DNA from: JANLUX01 sp031409815
GTDB lineage: Bacteria > Bacteroidota > Bacteroidia > AKYH767-A > OLB10
Direction of reading: 5' to 3'
Assembly (NCBI GenBank): GCA_031409815.1
Contig: JANNXV010000011.1
Location: 1 to 64,000, forward strand
DNA: 64,000 nucleotides
The translations under genes were made by a program, and so were the position numbers. The notes beneath the pieces are model-generated. The model was not told the origin of the DNA. It worked only from the letters and a program-made list of their open reading frames with translations, and searched no databases. Numbering within the stretch: position 1 is the first letter of the stretch; each line of letters starts with the position of its first letter. Shown piece by piece: positions 25,144 through 32,714 of this stretch.

Positions 25144-26370
25144 ATGAAAACCAATCTCACAATCTTAATTATACTATTTGCTTTTATTCAATTTGCAAAA
25201 GCACAAAATACGTGGGTGCAGAAGGCAAATTTTGGAGGAATCGGTAGACAAGGTGCTGTTGGTTTTAGTATTGGTAACAAAGGATATGTTGGAATTGGAT
25301 TTGATTACTCTGTTACATTGCATTATCATAAAGATTTTTGGGAATATGATTTGTCAAGCAATGCTTGGACTCAAAAGGCTGATTTTGGAGGTACTGCACG
25401 TTCAGGTGCGGTGGGATTCTGCATTGGTCCAAAAGGATATTTAGGAACAGGAAGTGATTCAAGCTTTTTTTATTATAACGATTTTTGGGAATATGATCCT
25501 ATTGTAAATACCTGGACACAGAAGGCCGATTTTGGTGGTACTCCTCGTGTTAATGCAGTGTGCTTCAGTATCGGCACTAAGGGATACATAGGCACCGGGA
25601 ACGGCTTAAATTTTACTAGTTATAATGATTTATGGGAATATGATCCTGCTCAGAATATATGGATTCAAAAAACCAGTTTGGGGGGAACCACTAGAAGTAG
25701 TGCAGTGGGTTTTAGCATAAATACTAAGGGATATATTTGTAGCGGTGCAAATTTTGGTTTTGGTGTTTTATTAACCGATTTATGGGAGTTTGATCCATCA
25801 GTAAATTCCTGGACACAGAAAGCGAATATGATATTTTCAGGAAGATACGGTGCCACAGGATTTAGTATAGGAAATAAAGGATATATCGGCACGGGTAATT
25901 ATGGAGGGAGTGTTAGAAATGATTTTTGGGAATATAATGTATTGGTTAACAATTGGACGCACAAAGCAGATTTCGGTGGTGTTGCTCGAGAAGGAGCAAT
26001 AGGCTTTAGCATCGGGAGTAGAGGATATATCGGTACCGGACAAGACATAAACAACAACAATGCAATTGATTTCTGGGAATACATTCCCGACACCACCACA
26101 TCCACTAATGAACTAACTCCTTCAAGCAATACTTCCATTTACCCCAACCCATGCCATGGCAGTTTTACTTTCTCTTATCATAACATAACACCACCATCCA
26201 TATTAAAAATAATGGATGGAGCAGGTAAAATTGTTTACACACAAAATTTATCTGCAATGGAAGGCACACAAAAAATAAATGCAACCGCTTTGCGCGATGG
26301 TATTTATTATTATGAGGTGTTGAGTGATAATAATGTGATGGGTGTGGGGAAGGTGGTAATAGTAAGGTGA
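25144..26370 (+). CDS. Secreted kelch-like repeat protein with T9SS sorting domain
   Basis: This exported protein of 408 residues has the signal peptide KTNLTILIILFAFIQFAKAQ. Six to seven repeats of about 48 residues follow, each with a core like NTWTQKADFGG, then a short RxxAVGFSIGNKGYIGTG and DFWEYD. This is the pattern of a kelch-type beta-propeller. At about residue 325 it passes into a type A sorting domain (TSIYPNPCHGSFTFSYHN, ending VMGVGKVVIVR). No enzyme motif is seen, so binding or surface display is likely. Neighbouring DNA repeats encode near-identical strands, so the copy number may vary between strains. Confidence 0.88.
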   Translation: MKTNLTILIILFAFIQFAKAQNTWVQKANFGGIGRQGAVGFSIGNKGYVGIGFDYSVTLHYHKDFWEYDLSSNAWTQKADFGGTARSGAVGFCIGPKGYLGTGSDSSFFYYNDFWEYDPIVNTWTQKADFGGTPRVNAVCFSIGTKGYIGTGNGLNFTSYNDLWEYDPAQNIWIQKTSLGGTTRSSAVGFSINTKGYICSGANFGFGVLLTDLWEFDPSVNSWTQKANMIFSGRYGATGFSIGNKGYIGTGNYGGSVRNDFWEYNVLVNNWTHKADFGGVAREGAIGFSIGSRGYIGTGQDINNNNAIDFWEYIPDTTTSTNELTPSSNTSIYPNPCHGSFTFSYHNITPPSILKIMDGAGKIVYTQNLSAMEGTQKINATALRDGIYYYEVLSDNNVMGVGKVVIVR

Positions 26371-26437
26371 GGAGGTTTGTGAACTAAACCTTTTTTACGA
26401 TTTTTGTTAATCGAAATAAAGAGAATACGTAAGTTAC

Positions 26438-26686
26438 ATGCCTGAGATAAGTCGCTTTTATGGTTTAATAATCTACATGTTTTTTAATGATCATGTTCCC
26501 CCTCATTTTAAAGTGAAATATGCGGAGTATGAAGCCAATGTTTTAATTGAGAACGGCAATGTGCTGAATGGAGATTTACCTACAGGTAAATTAAAACTTG
26601 TTCAAGCCTGGGCAGAAATACATAAAACAGAATTAATGGAAATGTGGAATACAAAAGATTTTCATAAAATAAATCCTCTTCAATAA
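26438..26686 (+). CDS. DUF4160 family protein, possible partner of a toxin-antitoxin-like pair
   Basis: This 82-residue protein has the DUF4160 pattern MPEISRFYGLIIYMFFNDH, followed by PPHFKVKYAEYEA and LPTGKLKLVQAWAEIHK. The gene's last base is the first base of the next gene, so the two are certainly co-transcribed. DUF4160 and DUF2442 genes are commonly found together and have been suggested to act as a toxin-antitoxin-like unit. No activity has been shown that I can cite, and nothing here tells which partner would be toxic. Confidence 0.85.
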   Translation: MPEISRFYGLIIYMFFNDHVPPHFKVKYAEYEANVLIENGNVLNGDLPTGKLKLVQAWAEIHKTELMEMWNTKDFHKINPLQ

Positions 26687-26967
26687 TGGAACGGGTAGTT
26701 GAAATAACTGAGATTGGTAAATATTACTGTGTATGCAGGTTTAATAACGGCACCATTAAAAAAATAAATATTGAACCATTAATTAAATCTCACGCTAACA
26801 AATTAACCCGCAACCTTTTTGACTTCTCCATTTTCAGTGAAGTTAAAATTGGAGATGTTGGACAATTGTATTGGGCTAATACTTCAACTATGAAAGATGA
26901 AAAAGGAAATATTATTCCTTGTGAATATGATATATCTCCTGAATTTATTTTCAATAACGCTGTTTAG
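26686..26967 (+). CDS. DUF2442 family protein
   Basis: This 93-residue protein fits DUF2442: an N-terminal strand pair (ITEIGKYYCVCRFNNGTIKKINI), then LFDFSIFSEVKIGDVGQLYW and the ending CEYDISPEFIFN. It is the second gene of the DUF4160/DUF2442 pair and overlaps the first by one base. The pair lies in an accessory stretch between T9SS genes and metK. A strong hairpin at 27007-27033 ends the transcript. Confidence 0.82.
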   Translation: MERVVEITEIGKYYCVCRFNNGTIKKINIEPLIKSHANKLTRNLFDFSIFSEVKIGDVGQLYWANTSTMKDEKGNIIPCEYDISPEFIFNNAV

Positions 26968-27006
26968 ATTTTCAGTTTACATTTTGTTTTTTATCACAAA
27001 TAAAAA

Positions 27007-27033
27007 AGGGCTGATGATATTTTCATCAGCCCT
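27007..27033. terminator. Bidirectional terminator between the DUF2442 gene and metK
   Basis: AGGGCTGATGA (27007-27017) pairs perfectly with TCATCAGCCCT (27023-27033). A-rich sequence flanks the left side and CTCATTTTATA the right. It lies between convergent genes and can serve both. Confidence 0.85.
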
Positions 27034-27055
27034 CTCATTTTATATTAATGACCTA

Positions 27056-28372
27056 TTAAGCCATCACCAAACTTGATTGTTTTACTTTGTTGGCAACCAT
27101 CTTAGTTACATTTTTATTTAACCCGAATGCTGATTTTATTTTCTCAACATAATCCAGTTTCTCCCAAGTAAACAGTTCCACTTTCTTAACAATTTTTTTG
27201 CCATTCACCGTAAAGGTTTTGGTTACTTCTTTTGGCTCACGACCCAAATGTCCGTAAGCAGCTGTTTCAGAATAAATAGGGTTCTTTAATTTCAAGCGGT
27301 CGATAATAGCTGCCGGACGCATATCAAAAATGGCTGCTGCTTTTAATGCAATTTCTCCATCCGTCATTTTTACTTTAGCAGTGCCATAAGTGTTTACAAA
27401 CAAACCCACCGGTTTTGCAACACCAATTGCATAAGCTACCTGCACCAATATTTCGTCAGCAATGCCGGCTTTCACTAAATTCTTAGCCATGTGACGTGCA
27501 GCATAAGCAGCAGAACGGTCAACCTTCGAAGGGTCTTTACCTGAAAAAGCACCACCACCATGTGCGCCTTTTCCGCCATAAGTATCCACAATAATTTTGC
27601 GGCCTGTTAAACCGGTATCTCCATGCGGACCACCAATCACAAACTTTCCGGTTGGGTTAATATGGTAAGTAATTTTATTATCAAACAAAGCCTGAACACG
27701 CTTTGGTAATTGTTTCTTTACTCTTGGTATAAGAATGTTGATCATATCATCCTTAATCTTCTTCAACATCACTGGCTCTTTTGCAAAATCATCGTGCTGA
27801 GTACTTACAACGATGGTATCAATACGCACCGGTTTGTTATTATCATCATATTCAATAGTCACCTGGCTTTTTGCATCGGGGCGCAAATATTTCATTTGCT
27901 TTCCTTCTCTGCGAATTTTGCTTAGTTCGCGTAAAAGGTGATGAGCAAGTTCTAATGCTAATGGCATCATATTATCCGTTTCGCTGGTAGCATAGCCAAA
28001 CATCATTCCCTGGTCACCAGCACCTTGTTCTTTGTGCAAGCCTTCACCCGAATTAACTCCCTGGGCAATATCAGGCGACTGTTGATGCAAAGCGGTAAGA
28101 ATTCCGCACGAGTTGGCTTCAAACATGTATTCAGCCTTGTTGTAGCCGATCTTTTGAATGGTTTCGCGCACCACTTCGTGAATATCAACATACGCTTTGG
28201 TGGTTATCTCACCGGCAACCACCACTTGTCCTGTGGTAACTAAAGTCTCACAAGCCACACGTGAGTGAGGGTCTTGAGCAAGCATATTGTCAAGGATAGC
28301 ATCCGATATCTGGTCGGCAACTTTGTCTGGGTGTCCTTCTGATACGGACTCTGATGTGAATAAATAAGGCAT
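27056..28372 (-). CDS. metK: S-adenosylmethionine synthase
   Basis: This enzyme makes S-adenosylmethionine from methionine and ATP. The signature motifs are FTSESVSEGHPDKVADQISDA at the start (split by Ser-Glu), GAGDQGMMFGYA near residues 117-128 and GGGAFSGKDPSKVDRSAAY near 270-288. The C-terminus is longer than in E. coli (438 versus about 384 residues), as is usual in Bacteroidota. It is probably monocistronic. No SAM riboswitch fold is evident to me in the roughly 100-base leader. Confidence 0.96.
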   Translation of the reverse strand: MPYLFTSESVSEGHPDKVADQISDAILDNMLAQDPHSRVACETLVTTGQVVVAGEITTKAYVDIHEVVRETIQKIGYNKAEYMFEANSCGILTALHQQSPDIAQGVNSGEGLHKEQGAGDQGMMFGYATSETDNMMPLALELAHHLLRELSKIRREGKQMKYLRPDAKSQVTIEYDDNNKPVRIDTIVVSTQHDDFAKEPVMLKKIKDDMINILIPRVKKQLPKRVQALFDNKITYHINPTGKFVIGGPHGDTGLTGRKIIVDTYGGKGAHGGGAFSGKDPSKVDRSAAYAARHMAKNLVKAGIADEILVQVAYAIGVAKPVGLFVNTYGTAKVKMTDGEIALKAAAIFDMRPAAIIDRLKLKNPIYSETAAYGHLGREPKEVTKTFTVNGKKIVKKVELFTWEKLDYVEKIKSAFGLNKNVTKMVANKVKQSSLVMA

Positions 28373-28477
28373 TTTTAAATTTTAATTTAAAGGATTATTG
28401 TTTTTATGATTTACGCTATTTAACGATGACAGAAAGCTAAAAGTCCAATTTTTTAAATCATTCTGTTAAAGGGTGGC

Positions 28478-28485
28478 CAAAGATA
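28478..28485 (-). promoter_or_regulatory. Possible metK -7 box
   Basis: On the minus strand the sequence reads TATCTTTG, a full match to TAnnTTTG, 105 bases before the metK ATG. This implies a leader of about 100 bases rich in A and T. No -33 TTTG is found at the usual spacing. Confidence 0.4.
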
Positions 28486-28514
28486 GAAAAACCCAATAGA
28501 ATAACATGAAAAAT

Positions 28515-29423
28515 TTATTTCACTGGTTGGGTAAGCTCATGGAAAATATGCTCCAGGCTGCGTTCCTCTTTTTGCAGGGTAATAACTGTTAGCTGCTGTT
28601 CCACCGCAAAATTGAATAATTGTGGACGAATGTCATTTTCAGACTTAAAACGGAATCGGCTAGCGTCTAATTTGTCGACAGACGACACGCCAGCGATTTT
28701 TTTCAGCAATTGAAGGTCAACGGGCTTATCAAATTCAATGATCACACTATTGCTGTTTGCCGATTGCTGTTGCAGGATTTTGGTGTTGTCGTCAGCCACA
28801 ATTTTGCCTTTGTTGATGATGATAACACGGTCGCAAATAGCTTCCACTTCCTGCATGATGTGGGTGGAAAGAATCACCGTTTTTTCTTTGCCAATATTTT
28901 TAATCAGTGTTCTTATTTCGCTCAATTGATTCGGGTCAAGGCCCGAAGTGGGCTCATCCATCACCAATACTTTGGGTTGATGAATGAGGGCCTGCGCTAT
29001 GCCGACTCTTTGGCGAAAACCTTTACTCAAAGCACCAATTTTTTTACTCTGTTCAATACCTAAACCAGTAAGGTCGATCATTTCTTTAACCCGGTTATCC
29101 AAATTCTTAATTTGATACACACCACCAACAAAATGTAAATACTCTTTTACATACATATCTAAATAAAGTGGATTGTGCTCGGGTAAATAACCAACCTGCC
29201 TACGCACTTCTACCGAATTTTCATTTACATCATAACCCACCACTTCAGCCGAGCCCGATGTTTGTGGAAGAAAGCAGGTAATAATTTTCATCATGGTGGA
29301 TTTGCCTGCTCCATTAGGGCCTAAAAATCCCACCACAGTGCCCGATGAAACTTCAAAACTTACATTATCCAGTGCTTTTTGTTTTCCATACAGCTTGGTG
29401 ATGTTTTTTACTTTAACCGACAT
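28515..29423 (-). CDS. gldA: ABC transporter ATP-binding protein GldA
   Basis: This ATPase subunit has Walker A GPNGAGKSTMMK (about residues 36-47), the signature LSKGFRQRVGIAQAL and Walker B VLVMDEPTSGLDPNQL, followed by STHIMQEVEAICDRV. RRQVGYLPEHNPLYLDMYVKEY is characteristic of the GldA group of gliding-associated ABC exporters. The preferred start is ATG 29423 (MSVKVKNITKLYG); an in-frame ATG at 29450 adds nine residues. The membrane partners gldF and gldG are not adjacent. Many non-gliding Bacteroidota carry this gene, so motility is not proven. Confidence 0.85.
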   Translation of the reverse strand: MSVKVKNITKLYGKQKALDNVSFEVSSGTVVGFLGPNGAGKSTMMKIITCFLPQTSGSAEVVGYDVNENSVEVRRQVGYLPEHNPLYLDMYVKEYLHFVGGVYQIKNLDNRVKEMIDLTGLGIEQSKKIGALSKGFRQRVGIAQALIHQPKVLVMDEPTSGLDPNQLSEIRTLIKNIGKEKTVILSTHIMQEVEAICDRVIIINKGKIVADDNTKILQQQSANSNSVIIEFDKPVDLQLLKKIAGVSSVDKLDASRFRFKSENDIRPQLFNFAVEQQLTVITLQKEERSLEHIFHELTQPVK

Positions 29424-29494
29424 GGCACAAAAATAATCTTTGTCAGCCACAAGTGTTGCAATGGTTTACTTTTTCTGAATAGTTTAGCGCTGCA

Positions 29495-30451
29495 ATGGCC
29501 ACTCATAAAGTTCTACTAGTTGATACTATCCATCCTGTTTTTAATCACCTGATCAATCAGGCAGGAATTCAATGTGATGACGGAACACATTTATCGAAAG
29601 AAGAAATCATCGAAAGAATAAATGAATATGACGGTATAGAAATACGCAGCAGGTTTAAAATTGATAAGGCTTTTCTGGATCAATGCAATCGTCTAAAATT
29701 TATTGCACGAGCCGGTGCCGGAATGGAGAACATTGATGTAAAACTTGCTTATGAAAAAGGAATTGTATGTATCAATGCTCCTGAAGGCAATCGCGATGCA
29801 GTGGGTGAGCACGCCATCGGAATGTTGTTGATGTTTTTCAATCATTTAAAACGAGCGGATGCAGAAGTGCGCCAGGGAATTTGGAAACGCGAAGAAAACC
29901 GCGGAACAGAATTGCAGGGAAAAACAGTGGGAATCATCGGTTTTGGAAATATGGGTTCCGCTTTCGCGGAAAAACTGAAAGGCTTTGGAGTAAGAATTTT
30001 GGCATATGATAAATACATTACCATTGATCAAACTAATTTTCCATATGTAACACAAACCACTTTAGAAACAGTATTTGAACAAACAGATATTCTCAGCCTG
30101 CATATTCCGCTAACTGCCGAAACAAATTATTTAGTTAATGATTCCTTTTTTCAACAGTTTAAAAAACCAATTTACGTTATCAATACAGCAAGAGGCAAAG
30201 TGGTGGACACAAATGCATTGATGAATCAATTAAAAGCTGGAAGTGTAATTGGTGCTTGCTTGGATGTGTTAGAATACGAAAGCATTTCGTTTGAACAATT
30301 GGCGCATGCCAACATGCCCGAAGCATTTCAATATTTAGTACAATCAGAAAAAGTAATTCTAAGCCCTCACATTGGTGGATGGACGCACGAATCGAATGAA
30401 AAGATTGTACGCGTTCTGGCAGAAAAAATAATTCAGTTATTAAAAAAATAA
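29495..30451 (+). CDS. D-isomer-specific 2-hydroxyacid dehydrogenase (SerA-like)
   Basis: This NAD-dependent dehydrogenase of 318 residues resembles short-form D-3-phosphoglycerate dehydrogenases. The Rossmann loop is VGIIGFGNMGSAFAEKL near residues 145-161. The substrate region shows ARAGAGMENIDV and INTARGKVVD (catalytic Arg area). The catalytic His lies in LSPHIGGWTHES near the end. It lacks the C-terminal ACT domain of classical SerA, as is common in Bacteroidota. Serine synthesis is the likely role, but other 2-hydroxyacids remain possible. The RidA gene follows after two bases, suggesting an operon. Confidence 0.85.
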   Translation: MATHKVLLVDTIHPVFNHLINQAGIQCDDGTHLSKEEIIERINEYDGIEIRSRFKIDKAFLDQCNRLKFIARAGAGMENIDVKLAYEKGIVCINAPEGNRDAVGEHAIGMLLMFFNHLKRADAEVRQGIWKREENRGTELQGKTVGIIGFGNMGSAFAEKLKGFGVRILAYDKYITIDQTNFPYVTQTTLETVFEQTDILSLHIPLTAETNYLVNDSFFQQFKKPIYVINTARGKVVDTNALMNQLKAGSVIGACLDVLEYESISFEQLAHANMPEAFQYLVQSEKVILSPHIGGWTHESNEKIVRVLAEKIIQLLKK

Positions 30452-30453
30452 AC

Positions 30454-30840
30454 ATGAGTGAACGACAAAATATTTCATCCAATTCACCGTGGGAGGACGT
30501 AGTTGGTTATTCGCGTGCGGTTCGTGTTGGCAATTTGATAGAAGTATCGGGCACCACTTCCGTTGATGGAGATCAGATTATTGGAAAAGGAAATGTTTAC
30601 GAGCAAACTAAATTTATTTTTCAGAAAATAGAAAAGGCATTACAACAAGCAGGATCAGGATTGCAGGATGTGGTGCGAACACGCATGTATGTAACCGATA
30701 TTTCGAAATGGGAAGAAATTGGAAAAGCACACGCAGAATTTTTTAGCACCATTAAACCTGCCGCAACAATGGTAGAAGTAAACGCTTTAATTAACCCGGA
30801 GTTGTTGATTGAAATTGAAGTGACAGCTTATCTTAAGTAA
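30454..30840 (+). CDS. RidA family protein (reactive enamine/imine deaminase)
   Basis: This 128-residue protein fits the RidA/YjgF family, which hydrolyses reactive 2-aminoacrylate-type enamines and protects PLP enzymes. Visible features are GNLIEVSGTTSVDGD, TRMYVTDISKWEEIGKAHAEFF (with the conserved Arg of the active site) and the terminal PAATMVEVNALINPELLIEIE. It is co-transcribed with the upstream dehydrogenase. Its last 54 bases recur at 32611-32664 beyond the T9SS gene, so the 3' end of this gene lies at a duplication point. Confidence 0.9.
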   Translation: MSERQNISSNSPWEDVVGYSRAVRVGNLIEVSGTTSVDGDQIIGKGNVYEQTKFIFQKIEKALQQAGSGLQDVVRTRMYVTDISKWEEIGKAHAEFFSTIKPAATMVEVNALINPELLIEIEVTAYLK

Positions 30841-30888
30841 GTTTGTAAAAGAAGAAATGAGATGGTGGGTAATAATGCGCGTTTATTT

Positions 30889-30916
30889 TTTGCAGGTCAG
30901 AAGGAAGACCTGCAAA
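30889..30916. terminator. Hairpin between ridA-family and T9SS genes
   Basis: TTTGCAGGTC (30889-30898) pairs perfectly with GACCTGCAAA (30907-30916) around AGAAGGAA. It separates convergent genes and can end both. A related hairpin, with the loop in reverse orientation, lies at 32533-32559 on the other side of the T9SS gene. Confidence 0.7.
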
Positions 30917-30931
30917 GGCGAAATTGTTTAC

Positions 30932-32440
30932 TTATTCTTTAATGACTTTCACACTTGCAACTTTTTCACCCCATTGCATCTTACAAAAATAAATTCCCGG
31001 AGCATGTTTAGTAATATCCACCTGTTTATACTGACTCCACTGTGCCACTTCATCTTTAAAAATTAAATTACCGTTAACATCATACACCTGCAACAAACCT
31101 TGTTTGTCATGCACATTAAACCACAATGTAAAATGACCATCATTGGGGTTTGATAAAACTTTAATGCTTTCTTTATTTGGTGGATGCTCCGCAATACCAA
31201 CATGAATACTATCACAAATACTTGCGCTATCTGCACCCAAAAAATAATTTGGATGGTTTGGTAAAGTGTTGAAATAGTAAGCCGGAAGTTGAATAGCATG
31301 TTGAACTAAACCACAAGCTAAACCTAAACTATCTGGATTATTTATAACATGGATATGAAATGTGCCATTGCCTGTGGTGATATAAATTTTCCCATTTGAA
31401 GCTAATTCAGCATTATCGAAGACTGTAGCAAATGGCGGTTGAGGAGAATAAAAGCCATCCCACGCTGCGACAACTATTTTGGTGCTTGCTAAATTTGGAT
31501 TAGTTATATCGTATTGGTAAACAGAATCTATATTGCAAACGTAAAGAAGGTTTGAATTAGACGAAAATTCCACTCCCCCTCCATAGCCATTACTTTGAGG
31601 TATGATAAGATGAATAGGATTGGTAAATTGCCCTGTACACCTGTCAAAATCAAAAACCTCTAAATTTCCTGTAGTAGTGTAATTTGCGAATAAATAAGCA
31701 AACTTTTTTCCGTCAGGAGAGAATTTTACCTGTCCAAATCCATTTATTCTGTTTATTCCAATATTTTGAGTATAGGGACCATTAATACCGTTTGGTGTTA
31801 CTAAAAACTTATATATCAAATCTGTATTCGTCTGCATACACACAATCCACCAATCTCTACCATTACCGTGCTTGCAAGCTGTTATCTTTCCCATATTGAT
31901 TGTATCGGATATTAATACAACATTTTTATTTGAAGTAACAGCTCCTTTGCCATTATTCAAACTCATATCAATTTCACTGTAGTACAAATGCAGTGTTCTA
32001 CTATAGAAAGGTGCGTAATCAGGAACAGAATGAAATAAATAAAATAAATGATTACTGTTTGGTTCAGGGATTATAAGACAAGCCTGTGGAACTGGCAGAC
32101 CATTGGGTTCATTAATTCTAATTCCGCTTGGGCTTATATTATCTCCATTTAACATAATTGTATCGGTCGCATCAGCAATGTCATAACCATTGGTATAAAA
32201 TAACATATTTCCTGATGAATCAGAAATATTTGCATGAGCACGGCTAAGGTCTAATGGACGGTAACCAATATAGTTTATAACAGGACTACTACTAATAAAA
32301 TCAATGTTAAATCCACCCCAAGGTAGTCCTGCGGAATTATCATAGCCCATGTACCATAAATTATCAATGCCTTGATTTTGTGCAAACATTTTGATGAAAC
32401 AGCATAAAAATATCAGCAGCAGAAATAAACTCTTTTTCAT
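30932..32440 (-). CDS. Secreted T9SS cargo protein with WD40-like propeller
   Basis: This exported protein of 502 residues has the signal peptide KKSLFLLLIFLCCFIKMFAQ. The body starts with NLWYMGYDNSAGLPWGGFNI and carries propeller-like motifs such as SDSSGNMLFYTNGYDI, GRDWWIVCMQ, KFSPDGKKFAYLF and EFSSNSNLLYVCNID, which point to a beta-propeller. The last about 80 residues are a type A sorting domain (IKVLSNPNDGHFTLWFN, ending KVIKE). It is clearly related to the gene at 55232-56605. The gene is bracketed by the RidA-family gene and a fragment of its 3' end, with similar hairpins on both sides, so it may have been inserted. Confidence 0.85.
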   Translation of the reverse strand: MKKSLFLLLIFLCCFIKMFAQNQGIDNLWYMGYDNSAGLPWGGFNIDFISSSPVINYIGYRPLDLSRAHANISDSSGNMLFYTNGYDIADATDTIMLNGDNISPSGIRINEPNGLPVPQACLIIPEPNSNHLFYLFHSVPDYAPFYSRTLHLYYSEIDMSLNNGKGAVTSNKNVVLISDTINMGKITACKHGNGRDWWIVCMQTNTDLIYKFLVTPNGINGPYTQNIGINRINGFGQVKFSPDGKKFAYLFANYTTTGNLEVFDFDRCTGQFTNPIHLIIPQSNGYGGGVEFSSNSNLLYVCNIDSVYQYDITNPNLASTKIVVAAWDGFYSPQPPFATVFDNAELASNGKIYITTGNGTFHIHVINNPDSLGLACGLVQHAIQLPAYYFNTLPNHPNYFLGADSASICDSIHVGIAEHPPNKESIKVLSNPNDGHFTLWFNVHDKQGLLQVYDVNGNLIFKDEVAQWSQYKQVDITKHAPGIYFCKMQWGEKVASVKVIKE

Positions 32441-32532
32441 GTTATGTAGTCTTTGACTTAGTGGATGACTGCTAATTTTCCTTTATCAATTACAGTACCA
32501 TTGCATAAAACCGAATAGTGAAATATTCAGCC

Positions 32533-32559
32533 GATGCAGGTGTTCCTTCCACCTGCATC
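32533..32559. repeat. Hairpin upstream of the T9SS gene, related to that at 30889-30916
   Basis: GATGCAGGT (32533-32541) is complementary to ACCTGCATC (32551-32559) around GTTCCTTCC. The sequence TGCAGGTnTTCCTTC matches the reverse complement of the hairpin at the other end of the T9SS gene. Confidence 0.65.
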
Positions 32560-32610
32560 AAACAATGAATGCTGTTGGTGGACGGAACAACAACAGCGAA
32601 AAAAAAATCT

Positions 32611-32664
32611 TTAATTAACCCTGACTTGCTAATTGAAATTGAAGTGACTGCTTATGTAAAGTAG
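32611..32664 (+). pseudogene. Fragment of a RidA-family gene (last 17 codons and stop)
   Basis: The 54 bases encode LINPDLLIEIEVTAYVK and a stop, against LINPELLIEIEVTAYLK in the complete gene ending at 30840. Forty-six of 54 bases and 15 of 17 residues agree. Upstream of this, similarity stops in an A-rich stretch, so no full gene remains. Five of the eight differences do not alter the protein, so the fragment diverged under selection or came from a related genome. The remaining gap (32441-32714) holds the hairpin above and nothing else I can support. Confidence 0.85.
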
Positions 32665-32714
32665 CATCCATTTGATTTTATAACTAACTGCTACAAAATA
32701 AAGCTGTTTTTCCT

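Noticed and set aside
25144..26100. Kelch-type repeats as a possible CRISPR or tandem DNA array
   Set aside because: The about 145-base periodicity follows the protein repeats in frame, and the unit sequences differ as coding repeats do.
25022..27033. Similarity between the hairpins at 25024-25056 and 27007-27033 (both with AAAAAAGGGCTGA) as a mobile-element boundary
   Set aside because: The shared bases are those typical of terminator stems and the inner parts differ, so chance or shared terminator style is enough.
28373..28477. SAM riboswitch in front of metK
   Set aside because: The leader is AT-rich and I could not recognise the conserved core or helices of any SAM riboswitch class.
9165..29423. 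gldD and gldA as proof of gliding motility
   Set aside because: Both genes occur in non-gliding Bacteroidota and the rest of the machinery is not visible in the window.
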